A DNA stretch of 22,327 bases from Planctomycetota bacterium (GTDB lineage: Bacteria > Planctomycetota > Brocadiia > Brocadiales > Brocadiaceae). Where the stretch lies: NCBI GenBank assembly GCA_023261465.1, contig JAHFOW010000026.1, positions 1-22,327 of the forward strand. Reading direction: 5' to 3'. Below the pieces are notes generated by a model. The model did not search any database and was not told the origin of the DNA. It was given only the letters and a program-made list of their open reading frames with translations. Shown in pieces: positions 13,037 through 21,656 of the stretch. Within the stretch, counting starts at the first letter, position 1, and the number at the start of each line of letters is the position of its first letter. Made by a program: the position numbers and the translations under genes.

Positions 13037-15328
13037 ATGTCTTATTCAAACACAACTCAATTACTGTCAAATAACCAACCCACGCCGGAACACCAACTAA
13101 GTCAAAAATTGTACGCAGAAGTTGTGGTAAATATTCCGCTCGACAGGATATTTCATTATAGTGTGCCTTCCCACTTGAGAGATAGGCTTTCTCCGGGTAT
13201 GCGGGTTAGGGCGCCTTTTGGAAATAAAATTATTACCGGGTTTTGTGTTGGTTTTACCGATACGCCATTTTCGGATAAGATAAAAGACATTATCAGTATC
13301 GTGGATAAGGCTCCGCTGGCCGGCAATGTTATGCTCAAGATCACCCGGTGGATTGCATCGTATTATCATTGCGGGTGGGGAGAGGCGATCAACGCGGTAA
13401 TACCGCCGGTTGCCCGTACCAGGACAAAAGAAAAAGGGGCTTTGTTCGTTGTTCATACCCATAAAATTTCCGAACTGAACGCAGAGATGCTGTCTCAGAT
13501 AAAAATCCGTGCGCCAAAACAGGCCAGGGCTCTGGAAATTCTTAAAGAACATGCCGGCGAGATAAGCGCAAAGGAACTTATGCACATCAGCGGTTGCATG
13601 ATGCAGGGTCTTCGTCAGTTGGAAAAGAAAGGTTTTGTTACTTTTAAAACAAAGTCCCTGGACGAGCTTGATATACCGTGCGATAGCAACCTCTTGCAAA
13701 AACACCTTATGTTTACCGATGAGCAGCAGAGCGCCTTTGATACTATAACTAAAAAACTCCTTCAAACAAGACCGGGTGTAGTGTTGCTTCAGGGAGTCAC
13801 TGGCAGTGGAAAGACGGAGATTTACCTTCAAACCATTACAAAAGTGGTAGAACAGGGGCGCAGTGTAATATTCCTTGTCCCTGAGATATCGCTCACTTCT
13901 CAGACCATCCGGAGGATCAAGGCGCGGTTTGACCGGGTTGCCATATTGCACAGCCACCTTCTGGGTACTTTCCACTATTCACAGTGGAATGATATCAGGG
14001 AGGGAAATGTGGATATTGTGATTGGCGCACGCTCCGCGATTTTTGCCCCTTTAAAGAATGTGGGCCTGATTATTATTGATGAAGAGCACGAAAATACCTT
14101 TAAACAGGAAAATAGCCCACGGTATAATGCGAGGGATGTTTCAATTGTGCGGGCAACGCATGAAAACGCCCTGGTTATACTGGGGACGGCCACGCCTTCG
14201 CTCGAAAGTTATTATCATGCATATCTGGGAGATTATGAAAAGGTCGGGCTTTCAAAAAGGATAGGCGGGCGTCAACTACCGCCTGTTGAAATTGTAGATA
14301 TGGCAGAAGAGGCGCGTAAGCGCAGGGGTTACCACATAATTTCCCAGAAGCTGGAATATTACACGAAACAATCACTGGCGCGGGGCGAGCAAGTCATTCT
14401 CTTTTTAAATCGCAGGGGATTTGCCCCCTATATTCACTGCAAACGCTGCGGTTTTGTGCTCAAGTGTAAACGATGTGATATTCCCATGACCTTTCACAGA
14501 AAATTAAATACAACCTTGTGTCATTATTGCCGTGCAGAAGAACATCCGCCGGAATCGTGCCCTGATTGTCTGGCCAGTAATATTAACTATCGTGGATTTG
14601 GGACGGAGAAGATCGAGGATGAGATTATGGCCAGATTCCCTGACTATAAAATTGTCAGGATGGACAGCGATTCCATGCGTGTCCGCGATGCCCATGAAAA
14701 GGCCCTTACTGCTTTTGAACGAGGGGAGTTTCAGATATTGCTCGGCACGCAGATGATTGCAAAGGGTCTGGATTTTCCCAATGTGACCCTGGTGGGAGTA
14801 ATCTCGGCAGATACGATACTTAATTTGCCGGACTTTCGGGCAAGCGAGCGGACATTTCAGCTCATTTCACAGGTTGCAGGCCGTACGGGAAGAGGGTCAA
14901 AGGGGGGGCGGGTTGTCGTTCAGTCCTTCAACCCCAGACATTACAGCATTACCTATGCAGCCAGTCATGACTATGAGGGGTTTGCAAAAAAGGAGTTGGA
15001 GTACAGAAAGCAGTTGAACTATCCGCCGTACGGAAAATTGGCGAGGATCGTCTTTCGCAGTGCACAGGAAGATAAGGCAAAGGAGAAGGCTTTCCTCGTT
15101 GCAGAGAAACTCAAAGACATGGTTAAATCCAACGGCAAACAGCTTGATATCCTCGGACCATCACCGGCGCCCCTGACAAAGATTAACGATCAGTTCCGGT
15201 GGCATCTTTTGCTCAAGTCGATTGAGGAGAAGAGTATTCATGACGCCCTGCACAGTATTAATGATGTATTAAGGCCTTCAAAGGGTGTACAAACGATGGT
15301 TGATGTTGATCCCTATATGATGTTATAA
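13037..15328 (+). CDS. priA: Primosomal protein N', replication-restart helicase PriA
   Basis: This 763-residue SF2 DNA helicase reloads the replisome at abandoned forks. In order: the 3'-DNA-binding domain beginning with 'YAEVVVNIPLDRIFHYSVP' (about residue 26) and 'PGMRVRAPFGNKIITGFCVGF'; a winged-helix linker; Walker A GVTGSGKT (253-260); DEEH (348-351); 'LGTATPSLES'; and helicase motif IV 'GEQVILFLNRRGFAPYIHC'. The eight-cysteine zinc region runs from C468 to C511 (CKRCG, CKRCD, CHYC, CPDC). The C-terminal motifs are 'GTEKIEDE', 'LGTQMIAKGLDFPNVTLVGV', 'FQLISQVAGRTGRG' and the 'YPPYGKLARIVF' domain. All motifs are intact. The ATG at 13037 has only a weak AGAG upstream, and the 25 residues before the conserved start are low-complexity, so the true start could lie later. 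guaB follows 80 bp downstream on the same strand. Confidence 0.97.
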   Translation: MSYSNTTQLLSNNQPTPEHQLSQKLYAEVVVNIPLDRIFHYSVPSHLRDRLSPGMRVRAPFGNKIITGFCVGFTDTPFSDKIKDIISIVDKAPLAGNVMLKITRWIASYYHCGWGEAINAVIPPVARTRTKEKGALFVVHTHKISELNAEMLSQIKIRAPKQARALEILKEHAGEISAKELMHISGCMMQGLRQLEKKGFVTFKTKSLDELDIPCDSNLLQKHLMFTDEQQSAFDTITKKLLQTRPGVVLLQGVTGSGKTEIYLQTITKVVEQGRSVIFLVPEISLTSQTIRRIKARFDRVAILHSHLLGTFHYSQWNDIREGNVDIVIGARSAIFAPLKNVGLIIIDEEHENTFKQENSPRYNARDVSIVRATHENALVILGTATPSLESYYHAYLGDYEKVGLSKRIGGRQLPPVEIVDMAEEARKRRGYHIISQKLEYYTKQSLARGEQVILFLNRRGFAPYIHCKRCGFVLKCKRCDIPMTFHRKLNTTLCHYCRAEEHPPESCPDCLASNINYRGFGTEKIEDEIMARFPDYKIVRMDSDSMRVRDAHEKALTAFERGEFQILLGTQMIAKGLDFPNVTLVGVISADTILNLPDFRASERTFQLISQVAGRTGRGSKGGRVVVQSFNPRHYSITYAASHDYEGFAKKELEYRKQLNYPPYGKLARIVFRSAQEDKAKEKAFLVAEKLKDMVKSNGKQLDILGPSPAPLTKINDQFRWHLLLKSIEEKSIHDALHSINDVLRPSKGVQTMVDVDPYMML

Positions 15329-15408
15329 TACTTAAAATATTTAAATTTATAATAAACGAAAATTTAACAATTGAAATTATCACTTTAAGGGGAGGTAATA
15401 CAGAGCTT

Positions 15409-16923
15409 ATGTCACCTAATGGACTGGATGCAAAAACATTTTTCGAGCGTGTTGAAGGCATCACCTACAACGATTTTATCCTGCTTCCAGGTCACATCGA
15501 TTTTGCACTGAATGAGATCAACCTCGAAACGAACCTTACCCGTAATATAAAATCAAAAATGCCGGTGGTGAGTTCCCCCATGGATACGGTAACTGAATCC
15601 AGGATGGCCATTAGCCTGGCTTTATCGGGTGGAATTGGCGTCATTCATTATAATAATACCATAGAAGAGCAGGCAAAAGAGGTGCGGCGGGTAAAGCGAT
15701 TTGAAAATGGATTTATCACAGAACCGGTCGTTCTCAGTCCAAACCACACCATTAAAGACGTTGATATGCTCAAAGAGATGTATGGTTTTTCCGGTATACC
15801 GATTACGGAAGACGGCACTTTGGACTCAAGATTGGTTGGAATTGTTACGAAGAGGGATACCGACTTTGAAGAGGACCGTAATAAGAAGTTAAAAGACGTA
15901 ATGACTACCCAACTGGTTACTGCGCCTGCCGGGATATCTCTGGCAGAGGGTAACAGAATCCTTAAGGAGAGTAAAAAGGGAAAATTGCCGCTCATTGATA
16001 AGCAGGGACGATTGGTATCACTCATGAGCCGGACAGATTTGCTCAAGAACATCGACTTCCCCTATGCGTCAAAGAATAAGGATAAACAGCTTATCGTGGG
16101 GGCAGCGCTCTCTACGCGAGAGGAAGACAAGGAGCGCCTTGCTGAACTGGCAAAAGCGGGTTTGGATGTTGTGGTAATAGATTCTTCTCAGGGAGATTCT
16201 GTTTTTCAGATTAGTATGGTTAAATACATTAAAAGCAAATATCCGCAAATCGATGTCATTGGTGGAAATGTTGTTACTGCAAAACAGTGCAAATCATTGA
16301 TCGATGCCGGTGTAGATGCCCTTCGTATCGGCATGGGGAGCGGTTCAATCTGTATTACTCAGGATACCCTTTCTGTGGGACGGGCGCAGGGTTCTGCCGT
16401 TTATCATACGGCGAAATTCTCACGGGAATACGGAAATATTCCCGTTATTGCCGACGGTGGTATTGCGCATATCGGGCACATTGTAAAGGCATTGTCCCTG
16501 GGGGCCAGCACGGTTATGATGGGCGGTTTGCTTGCCGGCACAAGTGAATCACCCGGCGAATATTTTTATGAAGGCGGCGTACGCGTGAAGAAGTATAGAG
16601 GTATGGCATCTCATGAGGCGATGGAAAGAGGAGGTGGTAAGCGTTACATGTCCGATAAAGACCGGATAAAGGTTGCTCAAGGCGTTTCCGGTACCGTTGT
16701 GGATAAAGGTTCTGTCGTTCACCTCGTTCAATATCTGATGCAAAGTTTACTGCACTCTTTTCAGGAACTTGGGTGTAAAAACATTCAGGAACTCCATAAA
16801 GGACTCGCTGATGGAACGCTCCGATTCGAAAGGCGTTCACAATCTGCCCAGATTGAGGGAAGCGTACACAATCTCTATTCCTTCAAGGAACCACACCTGG
16901 GTTTATTGCGTATGAACCGGTAG
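15409..16923 (+). CDS. guaB: Inosine-5'-monophosphate dehydrogenase, eukaryote-like type
   Basis: The enzyme oxidises IMP to XMP with NAD+, the committed step to guanine nucleotides. The 504 residues comprise a split TIM barrel with two CBS domains inserted (about residues 105-220; 'VGIVTKRDTDF', 'LPLIDKQGRLVSLMSRTDLL'). The catalytic loop is GMGSGSICITQ with Cys315. The flap carries the catalytic Arg412-Tyr413, then KVAQGVSG with Gln424. Most bacterial enzymes have a 'P-G-S-I-C-T-T' loop and a glutamate (PEG) at the Gln position. This one instead follows the human IMPDH2 pattern through 'FQISMVKYIKSKYP', 'GEYFYEGGVRVKKYRGM', 'FERRSQSAQIEGSVHNLYS'. Arg306 matches human Arg322 and Gln424 matches Gln441. 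GGGGAGGT lies 12-13 nt before the ATG, slightly far. Function is certain; the origin by transfer is inference. Confidence 0.96.
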   Translation: MSPNGLDAKTFFERVEGITYNDFILLPGHIDFALNEINLETNLTRNIKSKMPVVSSPMDTVTESRMAISLALSGGIGVIHYNNTIEEQAKEVRRVKRFENGFITEPVVLSPNHTIKDVDMLKEMYGFSGIPITEDGTLDSRLVGIVTKRDTDFEEDRNKKLKDVMTTQLVTAPAGISLAEGNRILKESKKGKLPLIDKQGRLVSLMSRTDLLKNIDFPYASKNKDKQLIVGAALSTREEDKERLAELAKAGLDVVVIDSSQGDSVFQISMVKYIKSKYPQIDVIGGNVVTAKQCKSLIDAGVDALRIGMGSGSICITQDTLSVGRAQGSAVYHTAKFSREYGNIPVIADGGIAHIGHIVKALSLGASTVMMGGLLAGTSESPGEYFYEGGVRVKKYRGMASHEAMERGGGKRYMSDKDRIKVAQGVSGTVVDKGSVVHLVQYLMQSLLHSFQELGCKNIQELHKGLADGTLRFERRSQSAQIEGSVHNLYSFKEPHLGLLRMNR

Positions 16924-17033
16924 GCTATCGGCTCGTGTATGTTGGCGAATAGAGAGTGGGATTTGCTCTGTACAAGTGACATACACAGCGCAGCGCAACA
17001 TAGCTACACCAAAACGAATGCATAAATACTCTC

Positions 17034-18356
17034 TTGGATATTAAACAAAGCGCCATTGAAATTGTAAAGGCTCTGCAGGCCCACGGATACAAGGCATTTT
17101 TTGCCGGTGGGTGTGTGCGCGATATGATCATGGGCCATGAATCAGCCGATTATGATATAGCCACCAGTGCCCTACCTCAGGATATTATGAAACTTTTTGA
17201 GCATACCATCCCTGTGGGTATACAATTTGGCGTAGTCATTGTTGTCAAAGAAGGTCACAACTTCGAGGTTGCCACATTTCGTTCTGAGGGTGGCTATAGT
17301 GATGGAAGGCATCCTGACTATATTGCCTTTAGCTGCGCCCCTGAGAATGATGTAAAGCGCCGGGATTTTACCATCAATGGCCTTCTTTATGATCCTGTCA
17401 GTGGTGAGACATTAGATTACGTCCGTGGCAGGGAAGACATTTCACGGGGAATTATCCGTACCATTGGGAATCCCATCGAGCGATTTACCGAAGATAAGCT
17501 GCGTATGATACGGGCTGCACGTTTTTCATGTCGTTTCAATTTTCCTATTCATCCTGAAACAAAACAGGCGATCATTCAGCTTGCGAAACTTATTCATGTT
17601 GTGAGCGTCGAGCGTGTACGGGAGGAGTTAGAAAAGATACTTACCGGCGCCAATCCCCATCTCGGCATAAAACTCCTGGACGAATTGCAGCTTTTACAGG
17701 AAATACTCCCGGAGGTGTCGCAGATGAAGGGTGTGCGGCAGCCTGAAAATTTTCACCCTGAAGGGGATGTCTTTGTGCACACCTTGTTGTGTTTATCTAA
17801 AATGGAAAAACCGGCGTGGACGCTTGCCATGGGTGTGTTGCTCCACGATATCGGCAAGACCGACACTTATGAGGAATTAGATCGCATCCGGTTCAACCTC
17901 CATGAGAAGGTGGGTTCCGATATGGCTGCCAAAGTATGCGGCCGGCTAAAAATCTCTTCTGCTGAAAAGGAGCGTATTGTCTGGCTTGTCCTGAAACATC
18001 TGTGTTTTAAGGACGCTCAAAAGATGAGATTGTGCAAACTCAAAAGGCTTTTTGCGGCGGAAGGCTATCCTGAACTGGCAGAATTATGCAGGATTGACGC
18101 CCTCGCAAGCAGTGGCGATCTGTCTGATTACCTTTTTTGCCAGGAGATGTTTAGTAAACTATCCCATGAGGAGGTCAAGCCAAAACCCCTTATTACAGGC
18201 CAAGATTTAATTGCCCTGGGTCTGAAACCAGGACCTCTCTTTAAAGATATTCTGACAAAGATAGAAGACGGTCAGCTTGAAGGTGATATAAAGACAAGAG
18301 AAGATGCGCTTGAAAAGGTGAAATACATTATTGATCAAATGGAAAAAAAGGCTTAA
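17034..18356 (+). CDS. CCA tRNA nucleotidyltransferase / poly(A) polymerase family protein with HD domain
   Basis: A class II nucleotidyltransferase of 440 residues. The head domain shows GGCVRDMIMG (residues 25-34) and the metal-binding DYD (39-41) in ADYDIATSALP. It also has 'VATFRSEGGYSDGRHPDY' and 'RRDFTINGLLYD', and the RNA-binding region 'EDKLRMIRAARFSCRFNF' and 'RVREELEKIL'. A C-terminal HD domain follows (VHTLLCLSKM, LLHDIGK at 270-275), which in related enzymes gives phosphohydrolase activity. It adds or repairs the CCA end of tRNAs, or adds A tails; these two activities cannot be separated by sequence here. The reading frame opens with a TTG at 17034 and has no ATG near the conserved start; no Shine-Dalgarno is seen. 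The upstream ATG at 17018 is out of frame and gives only eight codons. Confidence 0.9.
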   Translation: MDIKQSAIEIVKALQAHGYKAFFAGGCVRDMIMGHESADYDIATSALPQDIMKLFEHTIPVGIQFGVVIVVKEGHNFEVATFRSEGGYSDGRHPDYIAFSCAPENDVKRRDFTINGLLYDPVSGETLDYVRGREDISRGIIRTIGNPIERFTEDKLRMIRAARFSCRFNFPIHPETKQAIIQLAKLIHVVSVERVREELEKILTGANPHLGIKLLDELQLLQEILPEVSQMKGVRQPENFHPEGDVFVHTLLCLSKMEKPAWTLAMGVLLHDIGKTDTYEELDRIRFNLHEKVGSDMAAKVCGRLKISSAEKERIVWLVLKHLCFKDAQKMRLCKLKRLFAAEGYPELAELCRIDALASSGDLSDYLFCQEMFSKLSHEEVKPKPLITGQDLIALGLKPGPLFKDILTKIEDGQLEGDIKTREDALEKVKYIIDQMEKKA

Positions 18357-18377
18357 GATTGCTTCTTTTATCGAATA

Positions 18378-18405
18378 TTGAACAAGGAATAATGAATGTT
18401 ATATT
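18378..18405 (+). promoter_or_regulatory. Possible promoter of the uspA-like gene, inside a repeat
   Basis: TTGAAC (18378-18383) and TATATT (18400-18405) lie 16 bp apart, about 60 bp before the start codon at 18464. The -35 box lies within TATCGAATATTGAAC, a sequence related to the intergenic repeat at 12858-12965, so a repeat may supply the promoter. Spacing is slightly short. Confidence 0.35.
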
Positions 18406-18463
18406 TTTTTCGTAATTATGCGACAGCGGGGTGTTTTATTAAAACTTCAAGGGGAGAAACGTT

Positions 18464-18922
18464 GTGAAACATATTGTTGTGACTACGGATTTTTCTAAAG
18501 AGGCCGAATCAGCATTTGATTATGCAAAGGAACTTGTTCAACTCATAGGAAAAGATGAATGTAATATTACGCTTTTAAAAGTAATAGATGAAGTAGCCCC
18601 ATCAAACATTACCTTTGAATTTGGGTTAGCAATTGCAGATAGAAAAAGTATGACAGGGAAACTTCATAAACATGCAGAAGAGAAAATCAAAGAAATAGCA
18701 GAAAAACATTTTAACGGTTTTTCTTTCAAAACAGTATTGATTAACCCCGTAAAACCTGTATATCAGGAAATTGTGGAATTTGCAAAAGCTCAGAATGCGA
18801 ACCTTATTATAATGTCTACCCACGGGCGAACCGGGGTAAGGCATTTTTTGTTGGGAAGTGTAGCTGAACGAGTAGTGCGTCAATCGCCGTGTCCCGTTGT
18901 GACTGTTCCCGTGCAATCGTAA
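18464..18922 (+). CDS. Universal stress protein, UspA family
   Basis: A 152-residue single-domain Usp. It starts MKHIVVTTDFSKEAESAFDYA, with the usual N-terminal strand and Asp9, and ends in the nucleotide-binding signature 'MSTHGRTGVRHFLLGSVAERVVRQSPCPVVTVP'. In ATP-binding Usps this is G-2x-G-9x-G-S/T; here the first glycine is serine (S-T-H-G) and the rest is intact, so nucleotide binding is likely but not assured. Usp proteins are cytosolic dimers that respond to starvation, redox or energy stress; the trigger cannot be told from sequence. The start is GTG at 18464 with AGGGGAG 7 nt upstream. It stands alone between cca and plsC. Confidence 0.92.
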   Translation: MKHIVVTTDFSKEAESAFDYAKELVQLIGKDECNITLLKVIDEVAPSNITFEFGLAIADRKSMTGKLHKHAEEKIKEIAEKHFNGFSFKTVLINPVKPVYQEIVEFAKAQNANLIIMSTHGRTGVRHFLLGSVAERVVRQSPCPVVTVPVQS

Positions 18923-18976
18923 AAGATTAACAAATACTTTTTTATGATTTCATTCATCATCGAACTTTTTTTCAGG

Positions 18977-18982
18977 TATAAT
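18977..18982 (+). promoter_or_regulatory. -10-like box upstream of plsC
   Basis: TATAAT (18977-18982) lies 101 bp before the plsC start; the hexamer 17 bp upstream (TCATCA, 18954-18959) is a poor -35. The predicted leader would contain the hairpin at 19015-19042. Confidence 0.3.
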
Positions 18983-19014
18983 AATCAGGTAACTTTAATA
19001 AATACAATACAGAC

Positions 19015-19042
19015 GCAGAGACGCAAAATCTTGCGTCTCTGC
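19015..19042. repeat. Perfect 12-bp hairpin (GCAGAGACGCAA)
   Basis: GCAGAGACGCAA (19015-19026) and TTGCGTCTCTGC (19031-19042) form a perfect 12-bp stem with an AATC loop. No T-tract follows, so it is not a classical terminator of the usp gene. It lies in the presumed plsC leader. The CAGACGCAGAGACGC wording suggests another dispersed palindrome. Confidence 0.6.
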
Positions 19043-19083
19043 ACGGGATAACCAGAAGGGCTTAATTTCCTTAACATTTAATT

Positions 19084-19740
19084 ATGAACATGAACAATGC
19101 ATACAAGAACATCCTGAATTTCCTCAATAATTATTTTTTTTACTTACTCAAGGTAACCGGCGTCATTTTATTTAAACTCTTGTATAACGTGCAGGTTAAA
19201 CATGAAACGCGTATACCAAAAAAAGGACCGCTCATTGTAGCAGCAAATCACTTCAGCTATATGGATCCTGCTGTACTTCAAACAATGTTTCCAAGGCGCA
19301 TCACCTTCATGATGACCGAAATTTATTATGCAGGCCGGGCAAGGTGGCTTTTTAAGTTGTTACGCTGTATCTGCGTCAGGGAAAAGGGTTCCAATATTAC
19401 CGCATTACGGGAAGGGGTCGAAGTACTCAGAAAAAATGGGGTTGTTGGTATATTTCCAGAGGGGGCGGTCAGTAAAGAAGGACGACTGCAGGAAGGCAAT
19501 CCCGGCATCGGATTTCTTGTCAAAAAGACAGGGGCACCGGTTATTCCTGCCTACATTTCTGGTACCTATGAAGCGCTGCCAAAGGGCAAAACAATACCGA
19601 AAATCACACGGATAAAGATTATTTTTGGAAGCCCTATGACCTTTCATACCACGCATGAAAACGTGGAAAAAAAGGATATCGTGGAGATTACTGAACAAAT
19701 TATGAATAAAATAAAAGCGCTGTCCCTTTGTATTAAATAG
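19084..19740 (+). CDS. plsC: 1-acyl-sn-glycerol-3-phosphate acyltransferase (PlsC family)
   Basis: The 218-residue product belongs to the PlsC/LPLAT family, which transfers an acyl chain to lysophosphatidate at the membrane in phospholipid synthesis. A hydrophobic N-terminal helix (about residues 14-33, NNYFFYLLKVTGVILFKLLY) anchors it. Motif I is NHFSYMDP with the catalytic His56 and Asp61 (H-x4-D). 'MMTEIYYAG' and 'CICVREKGSN' follow, then motif III GIFPEGAVSKEG (FPEG 124-127) and motif IV 'APVIPAYISGT'. All four blocks are present. Substrate could be another lysolipid, since the family is broad. ATGs at 19084 and 19090 are both possible; neither has a clear Shine-Dalgarno. It is convergent with the gspF operon. 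Confidence 0.85.
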   Translation: MNMNNAYKNILNFLNNYFFYLLKVTGVILFKLLYNVQVKHETRIPKKGPLIVAANHFSYMDPAVLQTMFPRRITFMMTEIYYAGRARWLFKLLRCICVREKGSNITALREGVEVLRKNGVVGIFPEGAVSKEGRLQEGNPGIGFLVKKTGAPVIPAYISGTYEALPKGKTIPKITRIKIIFGSPMTFHTTHENVEKKDIVEITEQIMNKIKALSLCIK

Positions 19741-19763
19741 CAAACATTTAAAATGTTGTTTGC
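19740..19763. terminator. Weak bidirectional hairpin between convergent plsC and gspF
   Basis: GCA-AACATT (19740-19748) pairs with AATGTT (19752-19757) and TGC (19761-19763), leaving a three-base bulge, and is followed by AAATTT. It lies in the 44-bp gap between the two stop codons, the expected place for a shared terminator, but it is AT-rich and weak. Confidence 0.35.
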
Positions 19764-19784
19764 AAATTTCCACTAAATAAAACT

Positions 19785-20984
19785 TCAGAACCGCATATCA
19801 TTCACACTCATGATCGCCGTGAGCATGGAAACAACGACGATACCGATTACGCCGCCCATGAGGAGGATCAGCATGGGCTCGACCAAGGTAATGAGCCGTT
19901 TCATACGTTGTTCCACGTCAGCATCAAAACTGTCGGCAACTTTTAAGAGCATGTGGTCTAACCGCCCCGTCTCTTCCCCCACTTTTAGCAGATGCACCGC
20001 TATTTCCGGGAGAAATCCCCGAATCGCAAGCGATATGGTAAGACCAGCGCCGTCTTTTACATTCTGCTTTACACTTCCCAGAATATCGGCAAGGTAACGA
20101 TTGGAGATCACATCTTTCACAATATCCATAGACTTCAGCAAGGGCACTCCGTTTTCCAGTAATGTGCCTAACGTCCTGGCAAACCGGGATATCTGCACCT
20201 TCCATATCAGATTGCCAATGAAAGGCAGTTTTAATTTTTTCTGATCCAGTTTTATGGATGTCTGCTTGTCCTTCATGGCCCTTTTATAGAGAAGCATGCC
20301 GACAATTACGGCAATAACAAATACCCACCCGTACCTGATAGAAAAATGGCTCAGGCCTAATATCATCATTGTAGAAAACGGGAGTGAAATGCCAACTCCT
20401 TCAAAAATCTGGGCGAATTTGGGAATAACGTAAATAACCAGCGCGCCCACGGATATAATTCCCGTAGCACTCAGGAGGATCGGGTAAATCATTGCAGAAA
20501 TAATTTCGCCCCGTGTCTTTTGCACTTTTTCCTGAAATGCGCCCAATCTCTTAAGCACCTGCGCCAGCACCCCGCCTTCTTCCCCGGCGCGGATCATGTT
20601 TATATATACGCTGGTAAATAATTTGATATGATTGTTAAGGGCATCGGCAAATGATTTCCCGGATTTAACTCCATTCAACAAATCCTCGACAACAACCTTC
20701 ATAGGTTTATTCTCCTGAGCCGCTATGAGAATGGAGAGGCTTTTATCAATGGGAATACCACCTTCCAGGAGCGTTGAAAGTTCCAGCGTAAATGGTAAAA
20801 CGGCTTTTTTATGCGCCCGGTTTAAGAGAAGCCCGAAGCGCTTATTTTTTTCAACCTGCTGAATGCTCAGGATGATATGGCCCGATTTACGAAGTTCCTT
20901 AATCAGATCGACCTTGCTGGCGGCCTCTTTCTCTCCTTCAATAACACCGCTCGATGTCGAGAGTAAACGATATTTAAAGATCAT
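19785..20984 (-). CDS. Type II secretion / type IV pilus inner-membrane platform protein GspF/PilC family
   Basis: At 399 residues it has the family's normal length. It is the polytopic platform protein that couples the cytoplasmic ATPase to pseudopilin assembly. The N-terminus MIFKYRLLSTSSGVIEGEKEAAS is the typical F-Y-x-A-x-d-x-x-G-x-x-x-x-G region. Two cytoplasmic F domains follow, each with the pattern 'F-x-L-x-L-S-T-L-L-E-G-G-I-P-I-D-K-S' (about 62-79) and 'FARTLGTLLENGVPLLKSMDIV' (about 267-288). 'MIRAGEEGGVLAQVLKRL' and 'LLKVGEETGRLDHMLLKVAD' repeat the helical signature. Membrane helices lie at about 170-195, 215-240 and 365-392. It starts 5 bp after the preceding GspC-like stop, so the genes are one operon with likely translational coupling. 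GspF and PilC cannot be separated by sequence; the neighbours favour a T2SS-like machine. Confidence 0.9.
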   Translation of the reverse strand: MIFKYRLLSTSSGVIEGEKEAASKVDLIKELRKSGHIILSIQQVEKNKRFGLLLNRAHKKAVLPFTLELSTLLEGGIPIDKSLSILIAAQENKPMKVVVEDLLNGVKSGKSFADALNNHIKLFTSVYINMIRAGEEGGVLAQVLKRLGAFQEKVQKTRGEIISAMIYPILLSATGIISVGALVIYVIPKFAQIFEGVGISLPFSTMMILGLSHFSIRYGWVFVIAVIVGMLLYKRAMKDKQTSIKLDQKKLKLPFIGNLIWKVQISRFARTLGTLLENGVPLLKSMDIVKDVISNRYLADILGSVKQNVKDGAGLTISLAIRGFLPEIAVHLLKVGEETGRLDHMLLKVADSFDADVEQRMKRLITLVEPMLILLMGGVIGIVVVSMLTAIMSVNDMRF

Positions 20985-20989
20985 AATCG

Positions 20990-21649
20990 CTATTTGTTCT
21001 GGGTTGACCTCATAACAAGAATTAGTTCTTCTCCGTGCCAGTCAAGCTTCACCTGATCCGGCTCGATACTCTTTACTTTGTATCCTCCAATATCTTCACC
21101 CTCCTCGACAAAGATAAATTGCTTATCGCTCTTTGACCGATCGGGATTCTCTATTAATGCCTTTTTGTTACTTCCAAAAATGAGAATTCCCTGGAGCGCG
21201 ATTTTTGGACCTGATCCTGCATGTTTTTGCTGGCTTACCGGCGACTGTTCAGAGTCTTCTCCCTCTCCTTCACCTTCTTCCTGTCCGACATCTGTCTTTG
21301 CTTCTGTTTTCGAAGCCGCTACCGGTGTTTCCAGGGAAGTCCAGGGTGTACGGGTTGAAGAAAATGGGTTATTTAACATAATAAGGTCATACGCATCCAA
21401 TGGTTTTGCATCGGTTGACAGCGAAGGCAGTGATTTTACGTCCAGGGGGGATTCTTCATGTCTACTCAGTCTGGGCATCTGTTCCGGCGGATTATATATT
21501 AAAAGTATGCAAATAACCGCAAAACCAATAACGCCAAAAAATAGGATAAGATTAATAATGGGCAAATAATACTTCCATCGGATTATCCTCTTGCCAATCG
21601 TTTCAAAAACAATCTCTAGTGATTTTATATTGAAGTTAACAGGCTTCAT
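20990..21649 (-). CDS. GspC/PilP-like inner-membrane secretion component
   Basis: The 219-residue bitopic protein has a basic N-terminus and one membrane helix at about residues 30-52 (LPIINLILFFGVIGFAVICILL). A periplasmic 'LDAYDLIMLNNPFSSTR' segment follows, then an acidic, low-complexity linker (EEGEGEGEDSEQSPVSQQ). The C-terminal domain reads 'IALQGILIFGSNKKALIEN', 'QFIFVEEGEDIGGYKVKSIEPDQVKLDWHGEELIL'. That last part is the homology-region fold shared by GspC and PilP, which links the inner-membrane platform to the secretin. No PDZ or coiled-coil domain follows, so it is a short GspC. It sits between GspM-like and gspF genes, 7 and 5 bp from them. Family level is well supported by fold pattern and context; the symbol is withheld. 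Confidence 0.7.
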   Translation of the reverse strand: MKPVNFNIKSLEIVFETIGKRIIRWKYYLPIINLILFFGVIGFAVICILLIYNPPEQMPRLSRHEESPLDVKSLPSLSTDAKPLDAYDLIMLNNPFSSTRTPWTSLETPVAASKTEAKTDVGQEEGEGEGEDSEQSPVSQQKHAGSGPKIALQGILIFGSNKKALIENPDRSKSDKQFIFVEEGEDIGGYKVKSIEPDQVKLDWHGEELILVMRSTQNK

Positions 21650-21656
21650 ATTAAAG

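Noticed and set aside
13097..13975. 292-residue open frame on the minus strand
   Set aside because: It lies wholly inside priA, whose motifs are all intact, and its translation has no recognisable domain; it is an antisense shadow.
16924..17033. Regulatory RNA or small gene between guaB and the nucleotidyltransferase gene
   Set aside because: I see no stable stem, T-tract or SD-preceded frame longer than eight codons (ATG at 17018).
19015..19042. Rho-independent terminator of the universal stress protein gene
   Set aside because: The stem is perfect, but no T-tract follows on either strand and a -10-like box lies upstream of it.
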